From assembly GCA_945957495.1 (NCBI GenBank), contig CAMFLG010000150.1, positions 1 through 7,360 of the forward strand: a DNA stretch of 7,360 nt, written 5' to 3'. Of this stretch, positions 1 to 6,163 are shown piece after piece. The stretch comes from an uncultured Pseudorhodobacter sp. GTDB lineage: Bacteria > Pseudomonadota > Alphaproteobacteria > Rhodobacterales > Rhodobacteraceae. Position 1 is the first letter of the stretch; every line of letters begins with the position of its first letter. A program made the translations under genes and the position numbers. The notes beneath the pieces are model-generated. The model saw only the letters and a program-made list of their open reading frames with translations, did not search any database and was not told the origin of the DNA.

Positions 1-381
1 GGGGAAATCCCCGCGAATATCCGCCATCATGTTGCGGACTTTGACCCAGATTCCGGGCACGTCGGCGGCCTTGGTGTCATCGCGCAGATCGACATAGACG
101 ACGGCCTTGCCAGGATAGGTTTCAGAGCGGGTGTATTTCAGCTGTTCCAGTTCTTGCAGCTTTTTCTCGATCCGGTCCGTAACTTGCGTCAGGGTTTCCT
201 CGGTTGTGGCCCCGGGCAGGGCCGCCGAAATGATCATCGTCTTGATGGTGAAAGAGGGATCTTCCTCGCGCCCCAACGAGACATAGCTTAGCGCGCCTGC
301 AACAAGCGAGACGATGATCAGGAACCAGATCATCGAACGGTGGCGCAACGCCCAGTCAGACAGATTAAGGCCGCCCATCAT
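1..381 (-). CDS. RND efflux permease, N-terminal fragment (TriC/AcrB-like)
   Basis: This is the N-terminal part of an inner-membrane RND pump, which uses the proton gradient to drive substrates out through a periplasmic adaptor and an outer-membrane channel. About 126 residues are present of the roughly 1,000-1,050 usual for the family; the gene continues past the left edge. Counting from the second Met, a short cytoplasmic start (SDWALRHRS) leads into one membrane helix (about 16-34). The family motif LGREEDPSFTIKT follows (35-47), then the periplasmic porter region with PGATTEE and a TDRIEKKL helix (55-75). Two in-frame ATGs, at 381 and 378, overlap the stop of the preceding adaptor gene. 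An AAGGA at 386-390 lies 4 or 7 bases upstream, so spacing slightly favours 378. It is the third gene of the efflux operon and depends on the two adaptors. RND membership is seen directly; the TriC-like assignment is from remembered family sequence; the substrate cannot be told. Confidence 0.93.
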   Translation of the reverse strand, partial: MMGGLNLSDWALRHRSMIWFLIIVSLVAGALSYVSLGREEDPSFTIKTMIISAALPGATTEETLTQVTDRIEKKLQELEQLKYTRSETYPGKAVVYVDLRDDTKAADVPGIWVKVRNMMADIRGDFP

Positions 382-1424
382 TCGATCCTTTCGCCGACAG
401 TTTCGCCTTCGCTCAGGCTGTGGACACCGCGCACGACGATCTCTTCGCCCGCCGCGATACCGCTTTTGACCACAACGCGGTCCTCCACAACCGGCCCCAG
501 TGTCACCGGAATCGCGTGAACCTGGCGTGGTTCGCCAGAAACTTTCCAAACCGTGGGCGCGTCGGGCGTGCCTGCGATGGCGGCGCGGGGCAGGGACAGG
601 ATCTCTGGTGTCTCGGCAGACAGCGATGCCGTCACCAAAGAGCCCAGCCGATAGATGGCGGGCACATCGCCCAGACGAAGCCGCAAGCGGCGGCTGCGGG
701 TGCCGGTGTCAGCCACCGGTTCCACCAGCCGCAGGCTGCCTTCCAGTGGCGGCATGGCAGGGGTGCGGCCGCGCACGGTGAACTTGGCACCTTCGGGCAG
801 CAGCGCCAGGAATTCCGATGGCACGTCAATGACGGCCTCGCGCCCGGTCTGACCGGCCAGTGTCACCACAACCATGCCCGCCGACACAACCGTGCCTGGC
901 TTGGCATTGGTGGCCAGAACGATGCCGTCCATCGGCGCGGCCAATGTGCCAAAGCGTTCGGCGTCGCTGGCACGGGTCAGAACCGCCTCTGCCGAAATCA
1001 CCGCCGCCGCCGCCGCATCGCGCGAACCCTGCGCGGCCTCCAGCTGTGCCTGGGTGGCGACGTTGCGCTGAACCAGTTGCTTTGTGCGCGCCAGCGTCTG
1101 CTCTGCCAGGTCCGCCTGCGCCTTTGCCCCGGTCAGCGCGGCCTTCGCCGCTTCGACATCCTCGGTCAACGTGACCTGATCCAGCGTTGCCAACACATCG
1201 CCCTTGGCAACCACATCGCCGACATTCACGTCCAGCGTGGCGATCCGCCCCAGCGTCTGAAACGCAAGCTCTGCCGTCACCTCTGCCGCGATCACGCCGG
1301 GGAAGGCGCGTTGCCGGGCCTGATCGGCGGTGACGATTTCCGACAGAACCGGCCTTGGCGCAGGATCGGCCTGCGCGACAAGCGGGCACAGCAAAAGGGC
1401 GATCAGCAAGCTGTTGCGCATCAT
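378..1424 (-). CDS. RND efflux periplasmic adaptor (HlyD/MFP family), second of two
   Basis: This 348-residue membrane fusion protein should link the RND permease to an outer-membrane channel. A signal peptide is clear: MMRNS, a hydrophobic stretch (6-17) and a likely cut after AQA (about 19). Cys13 sits inside the hydrophobic core and does not fit a lipobox, so a soluble periplasmic protein is expected rather than a lipoprotein. Two lipoyl half-motifs (about 52-82 and 162-190) flank an Ala/Gln/Glu-rich helical hairpin (about 85-155). A beta-barrel region (about 195-270) and a membrane-proximal domain ending in EGETVGERIE follow. The first ATG overlaps the preceding adaptor's stop by 4 bases, and a second in-frame ATG at 1421 overlaps by 1. 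AGGAG at 1430-1434 serves either. It is only distantly similar to the first adaptor, which suggests distinct roles in one pump rather than a recent duplication. Confidence 0.93.
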   Translation of the reverse strand: MMRNSLLIALLLCPLVAQADPAPRPVLSEIVTADQARQRAFPGVIAAEVTAELAFQTLGRIATLDVNVGDVVAKGDVLATLDQVTLTEDVEAAKAALTGAKAQADLAEQTLARTKQLVQRNVATQAQLEAAQGSRDAAAAAVISAEAVLTRASDAERFGTLAAPMDGIVLATNAKPGTVVSAGMVVVTLAGQTGREAVIDVPSEFLALLPEGAKFTVRGRTPAMPPLEGSLRLVEPVADTGTRSRRLRLRLGDVPAIYRLGSLVTASLSAETPEILSLPRAAIAGTPDAPTVWKVSGEPRQVHAIPVTLGPVVEDRVVVKSGIAAGEEIVVRGVHSLSEGETVGERIE

Positions 1425-2476
1425 TTGATCTCCTGTGCCGCGACGACGCTGCGCCCGGGGAACAGCAACTGCGACCCGGCCGCTACGACCAGCGTATCGG
1501 CACTGACCCCCGCCCGCAGCCAGACGGTGTAAGAGGCGTAGGACTCTACCTCTACCGGCGTAAGGGTAACTGTCATGCTGGCCGGGTCCACCGTCCAGAC
1601 AGCCGGTCCGGCGGCGGTGGCGGTCAAGGCGGTCCAGGGCAGCGTGACAGCCCCCGGGGCGGGGAAAGCGATGCGCCCGACGATGGGCGCGCCAAAGGGA
1701 ACATTTGCCGGTTTTGCACCGGTGATCCGAGCCTTGACCTGAACCGTTCCAGTGATGGGATCAACCAATGGCGAAACCTCGGTCAGGGTCGCATTCAACG
1801 TCAGGTCGGGTGCGTCGATCAGCGTGACCGAAACCGCATCCCCCAGAAACGCCTCAAGGTCAAAGCCGTCCGCGACGTTGAAAACCGCATCAAGCCCCCC
1901 GGCGGCGGCAATCGCGATCACCTCTTGCCCGGGGCCAACAACCGACCCGGGTTCGGCGCTGCGCCGGATGACGGTGCCTGCGCTTGACGCCCGCAGCGTC
2001 GTGTCGTTAAGTCGGCTTTGCGCCTTAGCCAGTTGCGCGGCCGCCCTGTCGCGCGTGGAACGGGCGGAAATCAGCGCCTCAACCGTTGCGTCAACCTCGG
2101 CGCGGGTGCCGGTGCCGCGATCCAGAAGGCCCTGCGTCCGGTCATTGGCTAACGTCGCCTGCAACAGCGCGGCCTCGGCACCGTCAAGTTCGGCCTGCGC
2201 TGCACGCTGTTCGGCGGCGGCCTGCGTCGGGTCGATCTGGGCAAGGATGGTGCCTTTTTCAACCTGATCGCCCTGCCGGACCGTAACGTTCAGGATGCGC
2301 CCGCCATCCGGGAAAGAGGCCTGAAAGCTTTGCTCGGCCTGCAAAAGGCCAGCCAACACAACCTCTTGCTGCTGGTCGGACTTGACTGCTTTGACGATTT
2401 CAACCGGCAACGCGGTTTCAGACAGCGCGGGCCCGGCAAAGCCAGCAAAAAGCGCCAGGTAAAGCTGCAATCTCAT
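1421..2476 (-). CDS. RND efflux periplasmic adaptor (HlyD/MFP family), first of two
   Basis: This 351-residue periplasmic adaptor is the first gene of the efflux operon. The signal peptide is MRLQLYLALF AGFAGPALS with likely cleavage after residue 19. There is no cysteine in the protein, so it is not lipid-anchored. The lipoyl halves are at about 52-82 (PDGGRILNVTVRQGD) and 162-192 (ASSAGTVIRRSAEPGS). Between them lies an Ala/Gln/Glu-rich alpha-hairpin (about 85-158). Next come a beta-barrel domain (about 195-270, with the familiar SPLVDPITGTVQVKA segment) and a membrane-proximal domain to LFPGRSVVAAQ. In-frame starts further upstream exist (TTG at 2503, ATG at 2497), but they would put a charged segment before the signal peptide and lack a ribosome site. 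The ATG at 2476 has AGAGGG seven bases upstream and gives a classic signal peptide. Two adaptors before one permease is the TriA-TriB-TriC arrangement. Confidence 0.93.
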   Translation of the reverse strand: MRLQLYLALFAGFAGPALSETALPVEIVKAVKSDQQQEVVLAGLLQAEQSFQASFPDGGRILNVTVRQGDQVEKGTILAQIDPTQAAAEQRAAQAELDGAEAALLQATLANDRTQGLLDRGTGTRAEVDATVEALISARSTRDRAAAQLAKAQSRLNDTTLRASSAGTVIRRSAEPGSVVGPGQEVIAIAAAGGLDAVFNVADGFDLEAFLGDAVSVTLIDAPDLTLNATLTEVSPLVDPITGTVQVKARITGAKPANVPFGAPIVGRIAFPAPGAVTLPWTALTATAAGPAVWTVDPASMTVTLTPVEVESYASYTVWLRAGVSADTLVVAAGSQLLFPGRSVVAAQEIK

Positions 2477-2483
2477 CTTGTGA

Positions 2484-2489
2484 CCCTCT
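2484..2489 (-). promoter_or_regulatory. Ribosome binding site that fixes the first adaptor's start
   Basis: The minus strand reads AGAGGG here, seven bases before the ATG at 2476. The competing upstream starts at 2497 and 2503 have no purine-rich stretch at a usable distance. This site and the signal peptide that begins directly after it are the reasons for choosing 2476. Confidence 0.6.
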
Positions 2490-2505
2490 GCGCGCATGAT
2501 CAAAC

Positions 2506-2518
2506 TGACATCTTGTCA
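2506..2518. promoter_or_regulatory. Inverted repeat, probable repressor operator of the efflux operon
   Basis: A perfect palindrome with 5-base arms and a 3-base centre, TGACA-AGA-TGTCA on the minus strand. It overlaps the last bases of the predicted -10 element and the expected transcription start (about 2509). A protein bound here would block initiation, as TetR- or MarR-type repressors commonly do at RND efflux operons. No regulator gene lies in this window; one could sit beyond the permease. The repeat is seen directly; the operator role is inferred. The arms are short, so chance occurrence cannot be dismissed. Confidence 0.45.
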
Positions 2519-2544
2519 ATATGAAGAAAGGCCATGCAGGTCAA
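2516..2544 (-). promoter_or_regulatory. Predicted sigma-70-type promoter of the efflux operon
   Basis: On the minus strand TTGACC (2544-2539) is followed after exactly 17 bases by TATTGA (2521-2516). The -35 matches the consensus at 5 of 6 positions; the -10 matches only 3 of 6, though weak -10 elements are common in GC-rich alphaproteobacteria. The expected start near 2509 leaves a leader of about 33 bases before the chosen ATG. The local AT-rich stretch (2496-2530) stands out from the GC-rich surroundings. It lies in the 92-base gap after hrpB (2477-2568), where I see no convincing terminator, so read-through from hrpB is also possible. Confidence 0.45.
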
Positions 2545-2568
2545 TCCCGCAATGGCAGGTTCCCGGCG

Positions 2569-5013
2569 TCAGGTTCCGCGTGGCTTGGCCCGCAGCGTAG
2601 GTTCCGCCTCGGTCGGGTCTTCGGGCCAGGGGTGGCGCGGATATTGGCCGCGCATGTCTTTGCGGACATCCTGGTAGGATGATTTCCAGAACCCCGGAAT
2701 GTCCATCGTCACCTGAATAGGCTTTTGCCCCGGCGACAGCAGCGTCACGCGCAGGGGCAGCCGGTTTGCCCCCACCACCGGATGTTGCGTCACCCCGAAC
2801 ATTTCCTGCAACCGGATCTCGATCCCCGGCGTCTCGGCGTCGTAATCAATCGGCACGCGGCGGCCCAGCGGCGTTTCGAAATGCGCCGGAACCAGCCTGT
2901 CCAATGCCTGCGTCTGTTCCCAGGTCAGTCGCCCGCGCAGCGCCTCGGTCAGATCAAGGGCGCGCAGATCGGCCTCGGTCCGGCATTTTCCAAGGTGCGG
3001 CAGCAGCCAATCCTCGGCGCTGTCCAGCAAGCCCTGATCGCTGCAATTGGGCCAATCAGAGCCGCCCCCGCGCGCCAGTTCGATGCGCGCGCGCAGCCGC
3101 CGGGCGGCGGGCGTAAAGGGCAAGCCGATCTGCCGCAGCCCTTGCAGAGCGGCACGGGCCAAGGCCTCGGGCGGGGCATCGTGCCAGGCCTGATCGGCCA
3201 GAACAAGGGCGCCGAAGCGGTCTTGCCGCCGCGCCAGAACCTTGCCGTCGCGCCGCGACCATTCACAGACGGAAACCCAGCCGATGTGATCGCCATGCAC
3301 TTCGCGCAGTTCGGCCTCGGTGATCGCCACCGCTTGCCGCACCGTGGCCTCGCGCGCGTCACCGTCCAGATCGGTCGCCACAATCAGGCGCGCGGCGGCC
3401 AAGGGTGTGCCCGCTGCCATGACAGCGCCCTTGCCGCCCGACAGCACCCAGCGCGGCGCATCGCCCTTGCGGCGCAGGCCGATGCGATCCGGATAGGCCA
3501 GCGCCGCCATCTGGCCAAGCGACAACTCGCTGTCCGAAGGCTGCGGCATCGCGCGGCTCAGGCGGCGGCTTTCCTCGCGGATACGCTCGATCACCGGGCG
3601 AGAGACAGGGTAGGGATGTGCTGCCTCAAACTTGCGCGGGTCGGTGACGGCGGCCAGACGCAGCGCAAGGTCTGGCGGTGCGCCCCGAAGCGGGTCGCGT
3701 TCCGCGATCAGTGCAGCCAAGGGCGCCGCCTTTGGCCCGGCAAGGGCCAGCATATGCGCAAGGCGCGGGTGCAGCGGCAGCGAGGCCAGAACCTTGCCGT
3801 GGTCGGTGATCCGCCCTGCCTGCAACGCCCCCAGATTTTCCAACAACGCGCGCGCCTCGGCCATGGCACCGGGATTGGGCGCGGTCAGGAACGGCAACGC
3901 ATCGCCGCCCCACAGGGCGAGTTCCAGCGCGAGGCCGGTCAGATCGGCCACCTCGATTTCGGCGGGGGGAAAGGCCGCCAGCCCGCCCTCTTCGCCGCGT
4001 GTCCAGTTGCGATAGCAGACACCTTCCGCCACACGGCCCGCACGGCCACGGCGTTGCTCAGCCTCGGCCTTGGTCACGCGCTCTGTGATCAGCCGCGACA
4101 TGCCGGAATTCGGGTCAAACCGCGCGCGGCGGGCGCGTCCCCCATCGACCACCACCCGGATATCCGGAATCGTCAGCGAGGTTTCCGCGATAGAGGTCGC
4201 CAGCACCACCTTGCGCCCCGCAGCCGGGGCAAGGGCCGCCCGCTGCGCCCCAAACTCCATCGCGCCGAAAAGCGGGCGCACCTCGCATCCGGCAGGCAAT
4301 CGCCCGGCCAACGCCGCCTCAACCCGGCGGATTTCGCCTTCGCCGGGCAGAAACACCAAAACGCCCCCCTCGGGGCATTCTGCAACCGCCTGCGCCACCA
4401 GCCCCGCCATCTGCGCCTCGAACCGCAGCGAGGCGTCAGGGCTGCGGCCCAGCCAGCGGGTTTCCACCGGAAAGGCGCGGCCCTGCGAGGTGATCAACGG
4501 CGCATCGCCCAGAAGGGCGGCAACCGGGGCAGCATCCAGCGTGGCCGACATCACCAACAGCACCAGATCGTCGCGCAGCGCGCCGCGGATTTCCAGCGCC
4601 AGCGCCAGACCCAGATCGGCGTTCAGGCTGCGTTCGTGAAACTCGTCAAAGATCAGGCAACCGATGCCGTCAAGCCCGGGATCGGATTGGATCATCCGAG
4701 TCAGGATGCCTTCGGTCACAACCTCGATCCGGGTGGCGCGCCCGACCTTTGCCTCGCCGCGCAGACGGTAGCCGACGGTCTGTCCTACCGGCTCGCCCAG
4801 GGTTTCGGCCATCCGTTCGGCGGCGGCACGCGCGGCCAGACGGCGCGGTTCCAGCATGACGATGCGCCCGTTGATCAGACCAGAGGCCAGCAGGTCCAGG
4901 GGCACGCGCGTGGTTTTGCCCGCCCCGGGCGGCGCCTGCAAAACGGCAAGCCCACGCGCGGCAATGGCGCGGCGCAGGTCGGGCAGGATGTCATCTATCG
5001 GCAAACGGGTCAT
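2569..5013 (-). CDS. hrpB: ATP-dependent helicase HrpB
   Basis: This 814-residue DExH-box (superfamily 2) helicase matches the roughly 800-820 residues usual for bacterial HrpB, so it appears complete. Helicase motifs appear in order: Walker A APPGAGKTT (27-35), LEPRRLAAR (54-62), DEFHER (123-128; HrpB proteins have F where DEAH helicases have A), SATLD (156-160), VLVFLPGEGEIRRVE (218-232), ATSIAETSLTIPD (272-284) and the arginine-finger motif QRRGRAGR (320-327). Helicase-associated domains follow. The C-terminus carries the HrpB-specific block with FW-x3-Y, RYPxHPWPxDP-like spacing and a basic tail (about 770-814). The cytoplasmic function is poorly defined in bacteria: RNA-stimulated ATP hydrolysis is expected from the family and the true substrate is uncertain. 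The ATG at 5013 is preceded by a weak AAGAGCGG. It is divergent from meaB and lies 92 bases upstream of the efflux operon, with no evident functional link to either. Confidence 0.96.
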   Translation of the reverse strand: MTRLPIDDILPDLRRAIAARGLAVLQAPPGAGKTTRVPLDLLASGLINGRIVMLEPRRLAARAAAERMAETLGEPVGQTVGYRLRGEAKVGRATRIEVVTEGILTRMIQSDPGLDGIGCLIFDEFHERSLNADLGLALALEIRGALRDDLVLLVMSATLDAAPVAALLGDAPLITSQGRAFPVETRWLGRSPDASLRFEAQMAGLVAQAVAECPEGGVLVFLPGEGEIRRVEAALAGRLPAGCEVRPLFGAMEFGAQRAALAPAAGRKVVLATSIAETSLTIPDIRVVVDGGRARRARFDPNSGMSRLITERVTKAEAEQRRGRAGRVAEGVCYRNWTRGEEGGLAAFPPAEIEVADLTGLALELALWGGDALPFLTAPNPGAMAEARALLENLGALQAGRITDHGKVLASLPLHPRLAHMLALAGPKAAPLAALIAERDPLRGAPPDLALRLAAVTDPRKFEAAHPYPVSRPVIERIREESRRLSRAMPQPSDSELSLGQMAALAYPDRIGLRRKGDAPRWVLSGGKGAVMAAGTPLAAARLIVATDLDGDAREATVRQAVAITEAELREVHGDHIGWVSVCEWSRRDGKVLARRQDRFGALVLADQAWHDAPPEALARAALQGLRQIGLPFTPAARRLRARIELARGGGSDWPNCSDQGLLDSAEDWLLPHLGKCRTEADLRALDLTEALRGRLTWEQTQALDRLVPAHFETPLGRRVPIDYDAETPGIEIRLQEMFGVTQHPVVGANRLPLRVTLLSPGQKPIQVTMDIPGFWKSSYQDVRKDMRGQYPRHPWPEDPTEAEPTLRAKPRGT

Positions 5014-5079
5014 CCGCTCTTATTGCCCCAAGCCCCTGACCGTGACCAGCGGTTCCGAAACAGAGCGCCTGCGGCGCAC

Positions 5080-5114
5080 GCCGATATCTCGCCGCCCGGC
5101 TGCGCCGGATCGGC
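5080..5114. repeat. Bulged GC-rich hairpin in the hrpB-meaB gap
   Basis: The inner stem is CCGGC (5096-5100), loop TGC, GCCGG (5104-5108), a perfect 5-base inverted repeat. The outer arms GCCGAT (5080-5085) and ATCGGC (5109-5114) are also exact complements, separated from the inner stem by a 10-base bulge on the 5' side only. No T-run follows on either strand, so it is not a standard terminator. It could form in either leader transcript; a function is not shown. Confidence 0.4.
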
Positions 5115-5120
5115 TCGGGC

Positions 5121-5158
5121 GCGGCAAAGCGGCGCTGGCTCTGGCATTGCGGCAAAGC
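5121..5158. repeat. Direct repeat GCGGCAAAGC, two copies
   Basis: GCGGCAAAGC occurs at 5121-5130 and 5149-5158, with starts 28 bases apart, just upstream of meaB. The spacing is near, but not exactly, a whole number of helical turns. It could be a pair of binding sites or a chance duplication. The longer of these words (TTGCGGCAAAGCT) recurs inside the transporter gene near 7247-7259, which argues against specificity. Confidence 0.3.
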
Positions 5159-5177
5159 TTGGGGCAAAACGGGTTTG

Positions 5178-5183
5178 AAGGAG
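5178..5183 (+). promoter_or_regulatory. Ribosome binding site deciding the meaB start
   Basis: AAGGAG lies five bases before the ATG at 5189. The reading frame is open for another 333 bases upstream, deep into the opposite strand of hrpB, so this strong site is what fixes the true start. A second in-frame ATG three codons on has no better site. Confidence 0.8.
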
Positions 5184-5188
5184 TGCCC

Positions 5189-6163
5189 ATGGAAACCATG
5201 ACCCTCGCGCAAAGTCTGAAATCCGGCGATCGCCGCAGCCTCGCCCGTGCCATCACTTTGGTGGAAAGCGGCCGCGCCGATCACCGCGCGCAGGCGCTGG
5301 ACCTCTTGCAAAGCGTGGGCAATGAAAAACAGGCGCTACGGATCGGGTTGTCGGGAACACCGGGGGTGGGCAAATCCACCTTCATCGAAAGCTTTGGCTT
5401 GATGTTGACGGGGCAGGGCCTGCGCGTGGCGGTGCTGGCGGTTGATCCATCCTCGGCACGCTCTGGCGGGTCGATCCTGGGCGACAAGACGCGGATGGAG
5501 CAGTTGTCGCGCGATCCGCTGGCCTTCATACGGCCCTCGCCCAGTCAGGCGCAATTGGGTGGCGTTGCGCGGCGCACACGCGAGGCGGTCGCGTTGTGCG
5601 AAGCGGCAGGCTACGACGTGGTGCTGATCGAAACCGTGGGCGTGGGGCAAAGCGAAACTGTGGTGGCAGAGCTGTGCGATCTGTTCATCCTGCTGCTGGC
5701 CCCGGCAGGGGGCGATGAATTGCAGGGCGTCAAGCGCGGCATCATGGAGATGGCCGATCTCATTCTGGTCAACAAGGCAGACGGCGATCTGAAGGCCGCC
5801 GCCACCCGGACCTGCGCCGATTATGCGGGCGCGTTGCGTCTGTTGCGGCGGCGTCCGCAGGATCCGCAGGGCTTCCCTAAGGCGATGGCGGTGTCGGCGC
5901 TGGAAACCGAAGGTTTGGCGGTGGCCTGGGCGGAAATGCAGGCGCTGGCCGACTGGCGCAAGGCGCAGGGCCATTGGACGGCGCGTCGCTCGGCACAGGC
6001 GCGGCACTGGTTTGAGGAAGAAGTGCGGCGGGGATTGTTGGCGGTGCTGGCACATGAACCGGCGCGGGGCATCTTGCACAGTCTGGGCGACGAGGTTGCC
6101 GCAGGCCACGCGACTCCAGAGGCGGCTGCGACCCGGCTCCTGGGGTTGCTGGGCAAGAGTTAG
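5189..6163 (+). CDS. meaB: Methylmalonyl-CoA mutase-associated GTPase MeaB (ArgK family)
   Basis: This 324-residue cytoplasmic G3E-type P-loop GTPase escorts adenosylcobalamin-dependent methylmalonyl-CoA mutase: it gates cofactor delivery and protects the enzyme from inactivation. It is a complete protein of usual length. Seen in order: an N-terminal helical region (1-48), P-loop GTPGVGKST (56-64), VDPSSARSGGSILGDKTRM (85-103), RPSPS..LGGVA (115-127), the switch motif ETVGVGQSE (148-156), PAGGDELQGVKRGI (172-185), the base-specificity motif NKAD (195-198), and a C-terminal helical dimerisation region. The LGGVA loop is preceded by QAQ, where relatives I recall carry a small/Gly residue pair. 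No mutase or epimerase gene is in the window, so the partner must be elsewhere. An ArgK label seen in some databases reflects an old misassignment as an arginine/ornithine transport kinase. The stop overlaps that of the convergent transporter gene. Confidence 0.95.
   Translation: METMTLAQSLKSGDRRSLARAITLVESGRADHRAQALDLLQSVGNEKQALRIGLSGTPGVGKSTFIESFGLMLTGQGLRVAVLAVDPSSARSGGSILGDKTRMEQLSRDPLAFIRPSPSQAQLGGVARRTREAVALCEAAGYDVVLIETVGVGQSETVVAELCDLFILLLAPAGGDELQGVKRGIMEMADLILVNKADGDLKAAATRTCADYAGALRLLRRRPQDPQGFPKAMAVSALETEGLAVAWAEMQALADWRKAQGHWTARRSAQARHWFEEEVRRGLLAVLAHEPARGILHSLGDEVAAGHATPEAAATRLLGLLGKS

Larger units (their letters stand above)
5014..5188. other. Divergent intergenic region between hrpB and meaB
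   Basis: These 175 bases should carry the promoters of both genes. I could not find a -35/-10 pair with acceptable spacing on either strand. What can be seen is a GC-rich hairpin (5080-5114), a 10-base direct repeat (5121-5130 and 5149-5158) and the meaB ribosome site. Reading frames stay open across it, but this reflects GC richness; there is no gene here that I can support. Confidence 0.6.

Noticed and set aside
1..12. Palindrome GGGGA-AA-TCCCC at the left edge
   Set aside because: It lies inside the permease frame, which remains open and family-like (DIRGDFP) through it, so it is most simply codon choice.
420..1532. A 370-codon plus-strand open frame opposite the second adaptor
   Set aside because: It is composition-driven shadow sequence of low-complexity Arg/His/Gln character, and the adaptor on the minus strand is clearly real.
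2545..2580. Possible terminator after hrpB; GGAACCTG occurs twice on the minus strand
   Set aside because: It is a direct rather than an inverted repeat, there is no stable stem, and no T-run follows on the minus strand.
2725..5178. An 817-codon open frame on the plus strand, antisense to hrpB over nearly its full length
   Set aside because: It mirrors the hrpB frame in GC-rich DNA, where antisense stops are rare. Its translation is rich in Arg, Gln, His and Gly with no recognisable domain, and it has no ribosome site. hrpB on the other strand has a complete motif set.
4856..5188. A 111-residue N-terminal extension of MeaB
   Set aside because: It overlaps the 5' part of hrpB on the other strand and looks like no known domain. 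AAGGAG five bases before 5189 and family length both place the start at 5189.
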